Positions 53,811 to 64,000 of a stretch of DNA of 64,000 nucleotides are shown one piece after another. The number at the start of each line of letters is the position of its first letter. Position 1 is the first letter of the stretch. Source of the DNA: Pseudomonas sp. DTU12.3 (GTDB lineage: Bacteria; Pseudomonadota; Gammaproteobacteria; Pseudomonadales; Pseudomonadaceae); the NCBI RefSeq assembly GCF_004124275.1, contig NZ_CP027218.1:2049501-2113500 (forward strand), written 5' to 3'. Made by a program: the position numbers and the translations under genes. Below the pieces are notes generated by a model. The model did no database searches and was not told the origin of the DNA. It saw only the letters and a list, made by a program, of their open reading frames with translations.

Positions 53811-55100
53811 TTATTTGCGGTCTTCCAGCTTGGAAATATCACGCGACTCGTAGCCGGTGTACAGTTGGCGCGGACGGCCAATCTTGTACGGGCTGGAGAG
53901 CATCTCTTTCCAGTGCGAAATCCAGCCAACAGTACGTGCCAGCGCGAAAATCACGGTGAACATGCTGGTTGGAATGCCGATCGCCTTGAGGATGATCCCC
54001 GAGTAGAAGTCGACGTTCGGGTACAGCGAGCGCTCGATGAAGTACGGGTCGGTCAGCGCGATCTCTTCCAGGCGCATGGCCAGTTCGAGTTGCGGATCGT
54101 TGTTGATGCCCAGTTCCTTGAGTACTTCGTCGCAGGTCTGCTTCATTACAGTCGCGCGAGGATCGCGGTTCTTGTAAACGCGGTGACCGAAGCCCATCAG
54201 TTTGAACGGATCATTCTTGTCCTTGGCCTTGGCGATGAACTTGTCGATGTTCGACACATCGCCAATCTCGTCAAGCATGGTCAACACGGCTTCGTTCGCG
54301 CCGCCGTGGGCAGGGCCCCACAGTGCGGCGATACCGGCGGCGATACAGGCGAACGGGTTGGCACCCGAAGAGCCGGCCAGACGCACGGTGGAGGTCGAAG
54401 CGTTCTGCTCGTGGTCGGCGTGGAGGATGAAGATCCGGTCCATGGCCTTGGCGAGTACCGGGCTGATCGGTTTGATCTCGCACGGTGTGTTGAACATCAT
54501 GTGCAGGAAGTTTTCCGCGTACGTCAGGTCGTTGCGCGGGTACATCATGGGTTGGCCCATGGAGTACTTGTAAACCATCGCTGCCAGGGTCGGCATCTTG
54601 GCAACCAGGCGGATCGCGGAGATTTCGCGATGCTGCGGGTTATTGATGTCGAGGGAGTCGTGGTAGAAGGCCGAGAGGGCGCCGACTACACCGCACATGA
54701 CGGCCATTGGGTGGGCGTCGCGACGGAAGCCGTTGAAGAAGGTTTTCAGCTGCTCGTGAACCATGGTGTGGTTTTTCACGGTGCTGACGAACTGGGCCTT
54801 CTGTTCTGCGGTCGGCAGTTCGCCGTTGAGCAGCAGATAGCAGGTTTCCAGGTAGTCCGATTTTTCAGCCAGCTGTTCGATCGGGTAGCCGCGGTGCAAC
54901 AGAATGCCGTTGTCGCCGTCGATATAGGTGATCTTCGACTCGCACGAGGCGGTCGACATGAAACCAGGGTCGAAAGTGAAGCGGCCCGTGGCCGTCAGGC
55001 CCCGAACATCGATTACATCGGGACCAACGGTGCCGGTTAAAATGGGCAGCTCGACGGGGGCTGCGCCCTCGATGATCAACTGCGCTTTTTTGTCAGCCAT
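53811..55100 (-). CDS. gltA: Citrate synthase
   Basis: Condenses oxaloacetate and acetyl-CoA to citrate. 429 residues, the NADH-sensitive hexameric gram-negative type. Catalytic regions: [21 protein letters not shown] and [19 protein letters not shown] with the conserved His residues, and [19 protein letters not shown] near the end. ATG 55100 follows AGGAGG. A good promoter lies upstream, divergent from the sdh promoter. Confidence 0.97.
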   Translation of the reverse strand: MADKKAQLIIEGAAPVELPILTGTVGPDVIDVRGLTATGRFTFDPGFMSTASCESKITYIDGDNGILLHRGYPIEQLAEKSDYLETCYLLLNGELPTAEQKAQFVSTVKNHTMVHEQLKTFFNGFRRDAHPMAVMCGVVGALSAFYHDSLDINNPQHREISAIRLVAKMPTLAAMVYKYSMGQPMMYPRNDLTYAENFLHMMFNTPCEIKPISPVLAKAMDRIFILHADHEQNASTSTVRLAGSSGANPFACIAAGIAALWGPAHGGANEAVLTMLDEIGDVSNIDKFIAKAKDKNDPFKLMGFGHRVYKNRDPRATVMKQTCDEVLKELGINNDPQLELAMRLEEIALTDPYFIERSLYPNVDFYSGIILKAIGIPTSMFTVIFALARTVGWISHWKEMLSSPYKIGRPRQLYTGYESRDISKLEDRK

Positions 55101-55157
55101 GTGGCCTCCTATTTATGCTTGAACCATCAGACAGACCCCCCACGCAGGGCCCGCACC

Positions 55158-55185
55158 ACTATAGTGAGATAAATTCGAATGTCAA
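55158..55185 (-). promoter_or_regulatory. gltA sigma-70 promoter
   Basis: On the minus strand TTGACA (55185-55180), 16-base spacer, TATAGT (55163-55158), about 58 bases before the gltA ATG. Confidence 0.75.
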
Positions 55186-55299
55186 TTTGCCTAAAGTCTT
55201 GCTCCAGAAGGCTTTAAGCGCACTTTTTCCTCGAAATTGACTGCCATTTACGCCTTTTATGCAACTTGTGCAATCAGCTATTGGGGGTAGGTGATTGCG

Positions 55300-55328
55300 T
55301 TGTCATTAGTAGCCTAACTGTCTATACT
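55300..55328 (+). promoter_or_regulatory. sdhCDAB sigma-70 promoter
   Basis: TTGTCA (55300-55305), 17-base spacer, TATACT (55323-55328). It leaves an untranslated leader of about 130 bases before the sdhC GTG, long enough for post-transcriptional control. Between this and the gltA promoter the 363-base gap holds nothing else I recognise. Confidence 0.72.
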
Positions 55329-55463
55329 CGGCCACCGACCGCCAAGGGCTTTTGGGCTTGCTTTCATTGGGGGTCGCATCCCTGGGTGGTGGTTACCTGA
55401 CCAGTGCACTCCCCAACAACTTTGCCCTGATTGTTAGGGGCTCTTCAGTGTGAAAAAAAAGCC

Positions 55464-55838
55464 GTGAAAAGCCAACGACCTGTAAACCTAGACCTAAGGA
55501 CCATCAAACTCCCAGTCACTGCTTACACGTCCATTCTTCACCGTATCTCCGGTGTCATCCTCTTTGTCAGCCTGGCCATCATGCTTTACGCATTGGACAA
55601 GTCGCTGAGCTCCGAGGAAGGCTTCGGTCAGGTGAAAGCGTGTCTGACCAGTCCGCTAGCCAAGCTAGTGATTTGGGGCATCCTGTCCGCTCTGCTGTAT
55701 CACCTGGTAGCCGGTGTGCGCCATTTGATCATGGACATGGGCATCGGTGAGACGCTGGAAGGCGGCAAGCTGGGCTCGAAAATCGTTATCGCCGTTTCCG
55801 TGGTGGTAATCGTTCTGGCAGGAGTTTGGATATGGTAA
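55464..55838 (+). CDS. sdhC: Succinate dehydrogenase cytochrome b556 subunit SdhC
   Basis: Membrane subunit that anchors SdhAB and binds haem b and ubiquinone. 124 residues with three helices; conserved RPVNLDLRTIKLPVTAYTSILHRISGVILF with the quinone-site Ser and Arg, and the haem-ligand His in LLYHLVAGVRHLIMDMG. The start is taken as GTG 55464, giving the usual N-terminus, though its ribosome binding site is weak; a TTG at 55431 would add 11 residues. Overlaps sdhD. Confidence 0.94.
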   Translation: MKSQRPVNLDLRTIKLPVTAYTSILHRISGVILFVSLAIMLYALDKSLSSEEGFGQVKACLTSPLAKLVIWGILSALLYHLVAGVRHLIMDMGIGETLEGGKLGSKIVIAVSVVVIVLAGVWIW

Positions 55839-56200
55839 CTAACGTCACGAACCTGTCGCGTTCGGGCCTCTATGACTGGATGGCGCAACGTGTGTCTGCG
55901 GTCGTTCTCGCGGCTTACTTCATCTTTCTGATCGGATACGTCGTGGCCCACCCTGGCCTCGAGTATGCCCAGTGGCATGAACTGTTCGCCCACAACGGGA
56001 TGCGTATTTTCAGCCTCCTGGCCCTTGTTGCCCTCGGCGCTCACGCCTGGGTCGGCATGTGGACCATTGCGACCGACTACCTGACGCCAATGGCGTTCGG
56101 CAAGTCCGCAACGGCTATACGTTTCCTTTTCCAGGCAGTATGCGGCGTCGCGATGTTCGCTTACTTCGTCTGGGGTGTGCAGATTCTCTGGGGTATCTGA
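55832..56200 (+). CDS. sdhD: Succinate dehydrogenase membrane anchor SdhD
   Basis: 122-residue three-helix anchor subunit. Conserved SGLYDWMAQRVSAVVLAAYF and the HAWVGMWTIATDYL segment with the His and the quinone-site Asp-Tyr. ATG 55832 overlaps the sdhC stop by seven bases; sdhA begins three bases after its stop. Confidence 0.94.
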   Translation: MVTNVTNLSRSGLYDWMAQRVSAVVLAAYFIFLIGYVVAHPGLEYAQWHELFAHNGMRIFSLLALVALGAHAWVGMWTIATDYLTPMAFGKSATAIRFLFQAVCGVAMFAYFVWGVQILWGI

Positions 56201-56203
56201 GTC

Positions 56204-57976
56204 ATGGCTAACATTCCAACGATTTCTTTCGACGCCATCATTATTGGTGGTGGCGGTGCTGGCATGCGCGCTGCGCTGCAGCTGGCACAGGGCGGTCACA
56301 AGACTGCCGTGATTACCAAGGTTTTCCCGACCCGTTCGCACACCGTATCCGCTCAGGGCGGCATCACGTGCGCAATCGCGTCTGCAGACCCGAACGATGA
56401 CTGGCGCTGGCACATGTACGATACCGTCAAGGGTTCCGACTACATCGGTGACCAGGACGCTATCGAATACATGTGTCAGGAAGGCCCGGCTGCTGTTTAT
56501 GAGCTGGACCACATGGGCATGCCGTTCTCGCGTACCGAACAGGGCCGTATCTACCAGCGTCCGTTCGGTGGCCAGTCCAAGGATTACGGCAAAGGCGGGC
56601 AGGCTGCCCGTACGTGCGCCGCTTCCGACCGTACCGGTCACGCGCTGCTGCACACCCTTTATCAGGGCAACCTGAAAGCCGGTACCACGTTCCTGAACGA
56701 GTACTACGCTGTCGATCTGGTGAAAAACCAGGAAGGCGACTTCGTCGGTGTGATCGCGATCTGCATCGAAACCGGCGAAACCACCTACATCCGCGCTAAA
56801 GCCACCGTACTGGCTACCGGCGGTGCAGGTCGTATCTACGCATCCACCACCAACGCCCTGATCAACACCGGTGACGGCGTCGGCATGGCTCTGCGTGCTG
56901 GCGTGCCGGTACAAGACATCGAAATGTGGCAGTTCCACCCGACCGGCATCGCCGGCGCCGGTGTACTGGTTACCGAAGGTTGCCGTGGTGAAGGTGGTTA
57001 CCTGATCAACAAGCACGGCGAGCGTTTCATGGAGCGTTATGCTCCGAACGCCAAAGACCTTGCCGGTCGTGACGTTGTTGCTCGCTCGATGGTTAAAGAA
57101 ATCATCGCCGGCAACGGTTGCGGCCCGAATGGCGACCACGTACTGCTCAAGCTCGACCACCTGGGCGAGGAAGTACTGCACAGCCGTCTGCCAGGCATCT
57201 GCGAACTGTCGAAGACTTTCGCTCACGTTGACCCGGTTGTTGCGCCGGTTCCGGTTGTTCCGACTTGCCACTATATGATGGGCGGCGTTGCCACCAACAT
57301 TCACGGCCAGGCGATCACCCAGAACGCTGAAGGCGTCGATCAGATCATTCCTGGTCTGTTCGCGGTAGGCGAAGTGGCTTGCGTATCGGTTCACGGTGCC
57401 AACCGTCTGGGCGGCAACTCGCTGCTCGACCTGGTGGTATTCGGCCGCGCTGCCGGCCTGCACCTGGAAAAAGCCCTGACCGACGGCATCGAGTACGACG
57501 ACGCTACCGAAGCTGACATCGAAGCTGCCCTGTCGCGTCTGAACGCGCTGAACAGCCGTACTGATGGTGAAGACGTGGCAACCCTGCGTCGCGAGCTGCA
57601 GAACTGCATGCAGAACTACTTCGGTGTGTTCCGTACCGGCGAATACATGCAGAAAGGTATCGCTCAGCTTGCTGACCTGCGTACCCGCATCGCCAACGTG
57701 AAGATCAACGATAAGTCGCAAGCGTTCAACACTGCCCGTATCGAAGCGTTGGAACTGCAAAACCTGCTGGAAGTGGCTGAAGCTACCGCCATCGCCGCTG
57801 AAGTCCGCAAAGAGTCGCGCGGTGCTCACGCCCGTGAAGACTTCGAAGACCGTGACGACGAAAACTGGCTGTGCCACACCCTGTACTTCCCGGGTGACAA
57901 GCGCGTCACCAAGCGTGCCGTGAACTTCTCGCCGAAGACTGTTCCGACTTTTGAACCTAAGATTCGGACTTATTAA
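56204..57976 (+). CDS. sdhA: Succinate dehydrogenase flavoprotein SdhA
   Basis: Oxidises succinate to fumarate with covalent FAD. 590 residues. Rossmann motif [15 protein letters not shown], covalent FAD His46 in [11 protein letters not shown], active-site regions [23 protein letters not shown] and [10 protein letters not shown], and [21 protein letters not shown] near the FAD. Tight operon spacing on both sides. Confidence 0.97.
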   Translation: MANIPTISFDAIIIGGGGAGMRAALQLAQGGHKTAVITKVFPTRSHTVSAQGGITCAIASADPNDDWRWHMYDTVKGSDYIGDQDAIEYMCQEGPAAVYELDHMGMPFSRTEQGRIYQRPFGGQSKDYGKGGQAARTCAASDRTGHALLHTLYQGNLKAGTTFLNEYYAVDLVKNQEGDFVGVIAICIETGETTYIRAKATVLATGGAGRIYASTTNALINTGDGVGMALRAGVPVQDIEMWQFHPTGIAGAGVLVTEGCRGEGGYLINKHGERFMERYAPNAKDLAGRDVVARSMVKEIIAGNGCGPNGDHVLLKLDHLGEEVLHSRLPGICELSKTFAHVDPVVAPVPVVPTCHYMMGGVATNIHGQAITQNAEGVDQIIPGLFAVGEVACVSVHGANRLGGNSLLDLVVFGRAAGLHLEKALTDGIEYDDATEADIEAALSRLNALNSRTDGEDVATLRRELQNCMQNYFGVFRTGEYMQKGIAQLADLRTRIANVKINDKSQAFNTARIEALELQNLLEVAEATAIAAEVRKESRGAHAREDFEDRDDENWLCHTLYFPGDKRVTKRAVNFSPKTVPTFEPKIRTY

Positions 57977-57987
57977 GGGTGGCCGCC

Positions 57988-58692
57988 ATGTTGCAAGTCA
58001 GCGTTTATCGTTACAACCCTGATCAGGACGCCGCGCCGTTCATGCAGGAATTCCAGATCGATACCGGTGGTAAAGATCTGATGGTGCTGGACGTACTGGC
58101 CCTGATCAAAGAGCAGGACGAGGGTTTCTCCTATCGTCGCTCTTGCCGTGAAGGTGTTTGTGGTTCCGACGGCATGAACATCAACGGCAAGAACGGTCTG
58201 GCGTGCATCACGCCGCTGTCTGCGGTTGTAAAAGGTAACAAGTTGGTTGTTCGTCCACTGCCAGGTTTGCCGGTTATCCGTGACCTGGTCGTCGATATGA
58301 GCATCTTCTACAAGCAATACGAGAAGGTGAAGCCTTACCTGCAGAACGACACGCCGGCTCCGGCCATCGAGCGTCTGCAGTCGCCAGAAGAGCGTGAAAA
58401 GCTCGACGGTCTGTACGAGTGCATCCTGTGCGCTTGCTGCTCGACTTCGTGCCCGTCCTTCTGGTGGAACCCGGACAAGTTCCTGGGTCCAGCTGCACTG
58501 CTGCAAGCTTATCGCTTCCTGGCAGACAGTCGTGACACCAAGACTACCGAGCGTCTGGCTTCGCTCGATGACCCGTTCAGCGTATTCCGCTGCCGGGGCA
58601 TCATGAACTGCGTCAACGTATGTCCGAAAGGCCTGAACCCGACTAAGGCCATCGGTCACATCCGTAACATGCTGCTTTCGAGCGGCGTGTGA
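57988..58692 (+). CDS. sdhB: Succinate dehydrogenase iron-sulfur subunit SdhB
   Basis: Passes electrons from FAD to ubiquinone through three clusters. 234 residues. [2Fe-2S] ligands in CREGVCGSDGMNINGKNGLAC; [4Fe-4S] and [3Fe-4S] ligands in CILCACCSTSCPSFWW and CRGIMNCVNVCPKGL. The start is ATG 57988 (MLQVSVYRYNP); GTG 57979 is an in-frame alternative. Confidence 0.96.
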   Translation: MLQVSVYRYNPDQDAAPFMQEFQIDTGGKDLMVLDVLALIKEQDEGFSYRRSCREGVCGSDGMNINGKNGLACITPLSAVVKGNKLVVRPLPGLPVIRDLVVDMSIFYKQYEKVKPYLQNDTPAPAIERLQSPEEREKLDGLYECILCACCSTSCPSFWWNPDKFLGPAALLQAYRFLADSRDTKTTERLASLDDPFSVFRCRGIMNCVNVCPKGLNPTKAIGHIRNMLLSSGV

Positions 58693-58729
58693 TTCAGCTG
58701 CTGTAACCGCTGTACCGTAGAGGCTGTGG

Positions 58730-58747
58730 CGCGGGCTTCAACCCGCG
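58730..58747. repeat. Hairpin in the sdhB-sucA spacer
   Basis: CGCGGG-CTTCAA-CCCGCG, perfect 6-bp stem without a T tract. The 251-base spacer otherwise holds no recognisable element. It may stabilise or process mRNA between sdh and suc. Confidence 0.6.
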
Positions 58748-58943
58748 TCATGGCTATAACCAGAGCAGCAGCCACAAGCTGCCGCTCTTATTTTGAAGAA
58801 ATGAGACAAGCAGGGGCATCCGGGCTGGTACCCGGACTATCAGTGTGATCCTAAGTGGCTTGTTTTAGTCGCTGCATTCGGACTTCTGCAAGTTTGCTCG
58901 GTGTCGACGCCGATGGTGTTCCCCTAACCGAGGGTGACCAAGC

Positions 58944-61775
58944 ATGCAAGAAAGCGTGATGCAGCGCATGTGGAACAGCGCCTACCTTTCAGGTGGAAAC
59001 GCTGCCTATGTGGAAGAGCTTTATGAGCTCTACCTGCACGACCCTAACGCTGTGCCAGAAGAGTGGCGCACCTACTTTCAGAAGTTGCCTGCCGACGGCA
59101 ACTCTGCCACTGATGTTTCGCACTCCACAATTCGCGATCATTTCGTGCTGCTGGCAAAGAACCAGCGCCGCGCTCAACCGGTTTCCGCCGGGAGCGTGAG
59201 CAGTGAGCACGAGAAGAAGCAAGTTGAAGTGCTGCGATTGATCCAGGCCTACCGTATGCGTGGCCACCAGGCAGCCCAGCTTGACCCGCTGGGGCTGTGG
59301 CAGCGTCCTGCACCTGCAGACCTGTCGATCAATCATTACGGCTTGACCAATGCCGATCTTGATACGACCTTCCGTGCCGGCGACCTGTTCATCGGCAAAG
59401 AGGAAGCGAGCCTACGCGAAATTCACGAAGCGTTGCAGCAGACATATTGCCGCACCATCGGCGCTGAATTTACGCATATCACCGATTCCGAGCAGCGCCA
59501 GTGGTTCCAGCAGCGTCTGGAAAGCGTGCGTGGTCGTCCGACGTACTCCGCCGACATCAAGAGCCACCTGCTTGAGCGCGTGACTGCCGGTGAAGGCCTG
59601 GAAAAATACCTGGGCACCAAATACCCGGGCACCAAGCGTTTCGGTCTGGAAGGCGGCGAAAGCCTGATTCCGATGCTCGACGAACTGATCCAGCGTTCCG
59701 GTTCCTACGGCACCAAGGAAGTCGTCATCGGCATGGCCCACCGTGGCCGTCTGAACGTGCTGGTCAACACCTTCGGCAAGAACCCGCGCGAGCTGTTCGA
59801 CGAGTTCGAAGGCAAGAAGAAGGTCGAGCTGGGTTCCGGTGACGTTAAATATCACCAGGGCTTCTCGTCCAACGTGATGACCGCCGGCGGTGAAGTTCAC
59901 CTGGCCATGGCGTTCAACCCGTCCCACCTGGAAATCGTTTCCCCGGTGGTAGAAGGTTCGGTTCGCGCCCGTCAGGATCGTCGTAACGACCCGACCGGTG
60001 AGAAGGTTCTGCCGATCTCCATCCACGGCGACGCTGCTTTTGCAGGTCAGGGCGTGGTCATGGAAACCTTCCAGATGTCGCAGACCCGCGGTTTCAAGAC
60101 CGGCGGTACCGTGCACATCGTGATCAACAACCAGGTTGGTTTCACCATCAGCAACCCGCTGGACTCGCGTTCCACCGAGTACGCCACCGACGTTGCGAAG
60201 ATGATCCAGGCGCCGATCCTCCATGTGAATGGTGATGATCCGGAAGCTGTGTTGTTCGTCACCCAGATGGCCATCGACTACCGCATGCAGTTCAAGCGTG
60301 ACGTGGTGATCGACCTGGTCTGCTACCGTCGTCGCGGCCACAACGAAGCTGACGAGCCAAGCGGCACCCAGCCTCTGATGTATCAGCAGATCACCAAGCA
60401 GCGCACCACCCGTGAGCTGTACGCTGATCGTCTGACTCAGTCCGGTGTACTGGACGTTGAACGTGTTCAGGCGAAAGTCGACGAATACCGCAACGCGCTG
60501 GACAACGGTCTGCACGTAGTGAAATCGCTGGTCAAAGAGCCGAACAAAGAGTTGTTCGTGGACTGGCGTCCGTATCTGGGCCACGCCTGGACTGCGCGTC
60601 ACGACACGCGTTTCGATCTGAAGACCCTGCAAGAACTGTCCGCCAAGCTGCTGGAAATTCCGGACGGCTTCGTGGTTCAGCGTCAGGTTGCGAAGATCTA
60701 CGAAGACCGTCAGAAAATGCAAGCCGGCGGCCTGCCGATCAACTGGGGTTACGCCGAAACCATGGCGTACGCGACCCTGGCGTTCGAAGGTCACCCGATT
60801 CGCATGACCGGTCAGGACATCGGCCGCGGTACGTTCTCGCACCGTCACGCTGTGCTGCACAACCAGAAAGACGCGGGCACTTACATTCCGCTGGCGCACC
60901 TGTACGACGGTCAGCCACGCTTTGACCTGTACGACTCGTTCCTGTCGGAAGAAGCGGTACTGGCTTTCGAATATGGTTACTCGACCACCACGCCAGAAGC
61001 GTTGGTGATCTGGGAAGCCCAGTTCGGCGACTTCGCCAACGGTGCACAGGTTGTTATCGACCAGTTCATCACCAGCGGCGAGCACAAGTGGGGCCGTCTG
61101 TGCGGTCTGACCATGTTGCTGCCACACGGTTACGAAGGTCAGGGCCCTGAGCACAGCTCGGCACGTCTTGAGCGTTACCTGCAACTGTGCGCCGAGCACA
61201 ACATTCAGGTAGCTGTACCGACCACGCCAGCACAGATCTACCACTTGCTGCGTCGTCAGGTGATTCGTCCGCTGCGCAAGCCGTTGATCGTGCTGACTCC
61301 AAAGTCGCTGCTGCGCCACAAGCTGGCCATCTCGACCCTGGAAGATCTGGCCGAAGGTTCGTTCCAGACCGTTATCCCGGAAATCGATGCACTTGACCCG
61401 AAAAAGGTCGAGCGCGTTGTTCTGTGCAGCGGCAAGGTCTACTACGATCTGCTGGAAAAACGCCGTGCCGAAGGCCGTGAAGATATCGCCATCGTGCGTA
61501 TCGAGCAGTTGTATCCATTCCCTGAGGACGACTTGAAAGAAGTCCTGGCTCCGTACACCAACGTCAAAAATGCCGTTTGGTGTCAGGAAGAGCCGATGAA
61601 CCAGGGCGCCTGGTACTGCAGCCAGCATCACTTGCGCCGCAGCATCAGCAACCTCGACAAGTCTCTCGTACTTGAGTACGCGGGCCGTGAGGCTTCTGCT
61701 GCACCTGCTTGTGGTTACGCATCGATGCACGCCGAGCAGCAGGAAAAACTCCTGCAAGACGCGTTTACCATTTAA
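58944..61775 (+). CDS. sucA: 2-oxoglutarate dehydrogenase E1 component
   Basis: Thiamine diphosphate decarboxylase of the 2-oxoglutarate dehydrogenase complex. 943 residues, usual size. N-terminal E2-binding segment (QRMWNSAYLSGGNAAYVEELYELY), VIGMAHRGRLNVLVNTFGK, IHGDAAFAGQGVVMETFQMS with the ThDP/Mg2+ binding region, VCYRRRGHNEADEPSGTQP and GRGTFSHRHAVLHNQ. ATG 58944 follows GAGGGTGACC. Followed 42 bases later by sucB. Confidence 0.97.
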   Translation: MQESVMQRMWNSAYLSGGNAAYVEELYELYLHDPNAVPEEWRTYFQKLPADGNSATDVSHSTIRDHFVLLAKNQRRAQPVSAGSVSSEHEKKQVEVLRLIQAYRMRGHQAAQLDPLGLWQRPAPADLSINHYGLTNADLDTTFRAGDLFIGKEEASLREIHEALQQTYCRTIGAEFTHITDSEQRQWFQQRLESVRGRPTYSADIKSHLLERVTAGEGLEKYLGTKYPGTKRFGLEGGESLIPMLDELIQRSGSYGTKEVVIGMAHRGRLNVLVNTFGKNPRELFDEFEGKKKVELGSGDVKYHQGFSSNVMTAGGEVHLAMAFNPSHLEIVSPVVEGSVRARQDRRNDPTGEKVLPISIHGDAAFAGQGVVMETFQMSQTRGFKTGGTVHIVINNQVGFTISNPLDSRSTEYATDVAKMIQAPILHVNGDDPEAVLFVTQMAIDYRMQFKRDVVIDLVCYRRRGHNEADEPSGTQPLMYQQITKQRTTRELYADRLTQSGVLDVERVQAKVDEYRNALDNGLHVVKSLVKEPNKELFVDWRPYLGHAWTARHDTRFDLKTLQELSAKLLEIPDGFVVQRQVAKIYEDRQKMQAGGLPINWGYAETMAYATLAFEGHPIRMTGQDIGRGTFSHRHAVLHNQKDAGTYIPLAHLYDGQPRFDLYDSFLSEEAVLAFEYGYSTTTPEALVIWEAQFGDFANGAQVVIDQFITSGEHKWGRLCGLTMLLPHGYEGQGPEHSSARLERYLQLCAEHNIQVAVPTTPAQIYHLLRRQVIRPLRKPLIVLTPKSLLRHKLAISTLEDLAEGSFQTVIPEIDALDPKKVERVVLCSGKVYYDLLEKRRAEGREDIAIVRIEQLYPFPEDDLKEVLAPYTNVKNAVWCQEEPMNQGAWYCSQHHLRRSISNLDKSLVLEYAGREASAAPACGYASMHAEQQEKLLQDAFTI

Positions 61776-61817
61776 CGCCTTCGCGCACCTGAAACCGAAT
61801 TTAAGGAACTACAGATA

Positions 61818-63038
61818 ATGGCTATCGAGATCAAAGCCCCCACTTTCCCGGAATCGGTTGCCGATGGCACCGTTGCCACCTGGCACAAAAAACCGGGCGA
61901 CGCCGTCAAGCGTGACGACCTGATCGTCGACATCGAAACTGACAAAGTCGTATTGGAAGTTCTGGCTACCGCCGACGGCGTGCTGGGCGCAATCGTCAAG
62001 AACGAAGGCGACACCGTTCTGTCCGACGAAGTGCTGGGTTCCATCGAAGCGGGCGGCGCTGCTGCCGCTGCTCCAGCCGCCGCTGCTGCTCCGGCCGCTG
62101 CCGCTGCTCCAGCTGCTGGCGAAGGCGAAGACGATCCTGTTGCTGCTCCAGCCGCGCGCAAGCTGGCTGAAGAAAACGGCATCAACATCGCCTCCGTTGC
62201 CGGCACCGGCAAAGGCGGTCGTGTGACCAAGGAAGACGTGGTTGCGGCTGTTGCTGCCAAGAAAGCCGCTCCGGCTGCCGCGCCTGCCAAGGCTGCTGCT
62301 CCTTCGGCCGCCGCTCCTGTGTTCGCCGCTGGCGACCGCATCGAGAAGCGCGTACCGATGACCCGCGTGCGTGCCACCGTGGCCAAGCGTCTGGTTGAAG
62401 CACAGTCGAACATGGCGATGCTGACCACTTTCAACGAAGTCGACATGACTGAAGTCATGGCCCTGCGTTCGAAGTACAAGGACCTGTTCGAGAAGTCCCA
62501 CAACGGCGTACGCCTGGGCTTCATGTCGTTCTTCGTGAAAGCCGCTACCGAAGCGCTGAAACGCTTCCCGGCTGTCAACGCATCGATCGACGGCGCTGAC
62601 ATCGTTTACCACGGCTACGCTGACATCGGCGTTGCCGTTTCCAGCGACCGTGGCCTGGTTGTTCCGGTTCTGCGTAACGCCGAACTGATGAGCCTGGCTG
62701 AAATCGAAGGCGGCATCGCAACATTCGGCAAAAAAGCCCGTGACGGCAAACTGTCGATGGACGAGATGACCGGTGGTACCTTCACCATCACCAACGGTGG
62801 TACCTTCGGTTCGATGATGTCGACCCCGATCGTCAACCCGCCGCAGGCAGCGATTCTGGGCATGCACAACATCATCCAGCGTCCTATGGCCATCAACGGT
62901 CAGGTCGTTATCCGTCCGATGATGTACCTGGCACTGTCCTACGATCACCGTCTGATCGATGGCAAAGAAGCTGTGACCTTCCTGGTGACCATCAAGAACC
63001 TGCTGGAAGATCCGGCGCGTCTGTTGCTGGATATCTAA
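61818..63038 (+). CDS. sucB: 2-oxoglutarate dehydrogenase E2 (dihydrolipoyl succinyltransferase)
   Basis: Core acyltransferase of the complex. 406 residues: lipoyl domain with lipoylated Lys43 ([10 protein letters not shown]), an Ala/Pro linker, peripheral subunit-binding domain ([30 protein letters not shown]), a second linker, and the catalytic domain with [12 protein letters not shown] near the C-terminus. Only one lipoyl domain, as usual for SucB. Confidence 0.97.
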   Translation: MAIEIKAPTFPESVADGTVATWHKKPGDAVKRDDLIVDIETDKVVLEVLATADGVLGAIVKNEGDTVLSDEVLGSIEAGGAAAAAPAAAAAPAAAAAPAAGEGEDDPVAAPAARKLAEENGINIASVAGTGKGGRVTKEDVVAAVAAKKAAPAAAPAKAAAPSAAAPVFAAGDRIEKRVPMTRVRATVAKRLVEAQSNMAMLTTFNEVDMTEVMALRSKYKDLFEKSHNGVRLGFMSFFVKAATEALKRFPAVNASIDGADIVYHGYADIGVAVSSDRGLVVPVLRNAELMSLAEIEGGIATFGKKARDGKLSMDEMTGGTFTITNGGTFGSMMSTPIVNPPQAAILGMHNIIQRPMAINGQVVIRPMMYLALSYDHRLIDGKEAVTFLVTIKNLLEDPARLLLDI

Positions 63039-63043
63039 AAAAC

Positions 63044-63123
63044 AGCTGCAAGTTTCAAGTTTCAAGCCACAAGCTCAAAGCGAGCGGGGTGGCTGGGAGC
63101 TTGTAGCTTGCGGCTTGTAGCTT
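63044..63123. repeat. Imperfect inverted repeat in the sucB-lpd spacer
   Basis: AGCTGCAAGTTTCAAG...CAAGCCACAAGCT faces AGCTTGTAGCTTGCGGCTTG, so the spacer can fold into one long hairpin. A different sequence from REP classes A to C. Confidence 0.75.
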
Positions 63124-63146
63124 TATTGCTAAAGAGGATTTTTTGA

Positions 63147-64000
<854 letters not shown>

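Overview
The window is chromosomal DNA of a Pseudomonas of the fluorescens group. The evidence is the gene order flhA-flhF-fleN-fliA-cheYZAB-motCD-parC-parP-cheW followed by a complete ccm cluster, the gcl-hyi-glxR-ttuD-pyk operon and the gltA/sdh/suc block, all with Pseudomonas-type proteins, plus dense REP palindromes of the kinds typical of fluorescent pseudomonads. Assignment to a subgroup is only a guess. No tRNA, rRNA, CRISPR array, prophage or large genomic island is visible; the accessory content is a HicAB toxin-antitoxin pair, a REP-associated transposase and many small repeats.

Layout. 1-2189: the 3' part of flhB, a terminator, and a minus-strand DUF6124 gene behind a strongly structured leader. 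2190-16736: one long plus-strand flagellar and chemotaxis block (flhA, flhF, fleN, fliA, cheY, cheZ, cheA, cheB, motC, motD, parC, parP, cheW, DUF2802 gene). 16834-18734: a convergent minus-strand pair encoding a FliK-like protein and a stand-alone FlhB C-terminal domain. 18932-26312: cytochrome c maturation operon ccmABCDEFGHI and a small lipoprotein. 26411-35074: mixed small units (LysR regulator, SDR, peroxiredoxin-like protein, HicAB, MFS exporter, exported DUF5666-like protein, sulfate-binding protein, voltage-gated K+ channel, urea transporter). 35159-42465: glyoxylate to glycerate pathway operon gcl-hyi-glxR-ttuD-pyk, divergent from a GlcG-like gene. 42490-43235: REP-associated transposase between two REP pairs. 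43251-52756: TetR regulator, DUF808 membrane protein, MlaA lipoprotein with an alpha/beta hydrolase, small membrane protein, GH17 membrane protein, betaine-type binding protein, and the yjcH-actP acetate symporter operon. 52757-53810: a gene-free nest of repeats. 53811-64000: gltA divergent from sdhCDAB-sucAB-lpd, with lpd cut by the window end.

How the genes work together. FlhA/FlhB form the flagellar export gate; FlhF and FleN set flagellar place and number; FliA drives late genes; CheA/W/Y/Z/B with ParC/ParP make the polar chemotaxis array; MotC/D are one of the stator pairs. Ccm proteins mature the c-type cytochromes of respiration. Gcl, Hyi, GlxR, TtuD and Pyk form a route from glyoxylate through tartronate semialdehyde and glycerate to pyruvate. 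ActP brings in acetate, and GltA, Sdh and 2-oxoglutarate dehydrogenase are TCA-cycle enzymes.

The observations I consider most worth following are the DUF6124 leader with two mutually exclusive stems over its ribosome binding site, the transposase/REP system including a hairpin over the transposase ribosome binding site, paired TTGTATACAA operators between gcl and the GlcG-like gene, four repeats in CheA that resemble the CheY-binding tail of CheZ, and the nested inverted-repeat locus before gltA.
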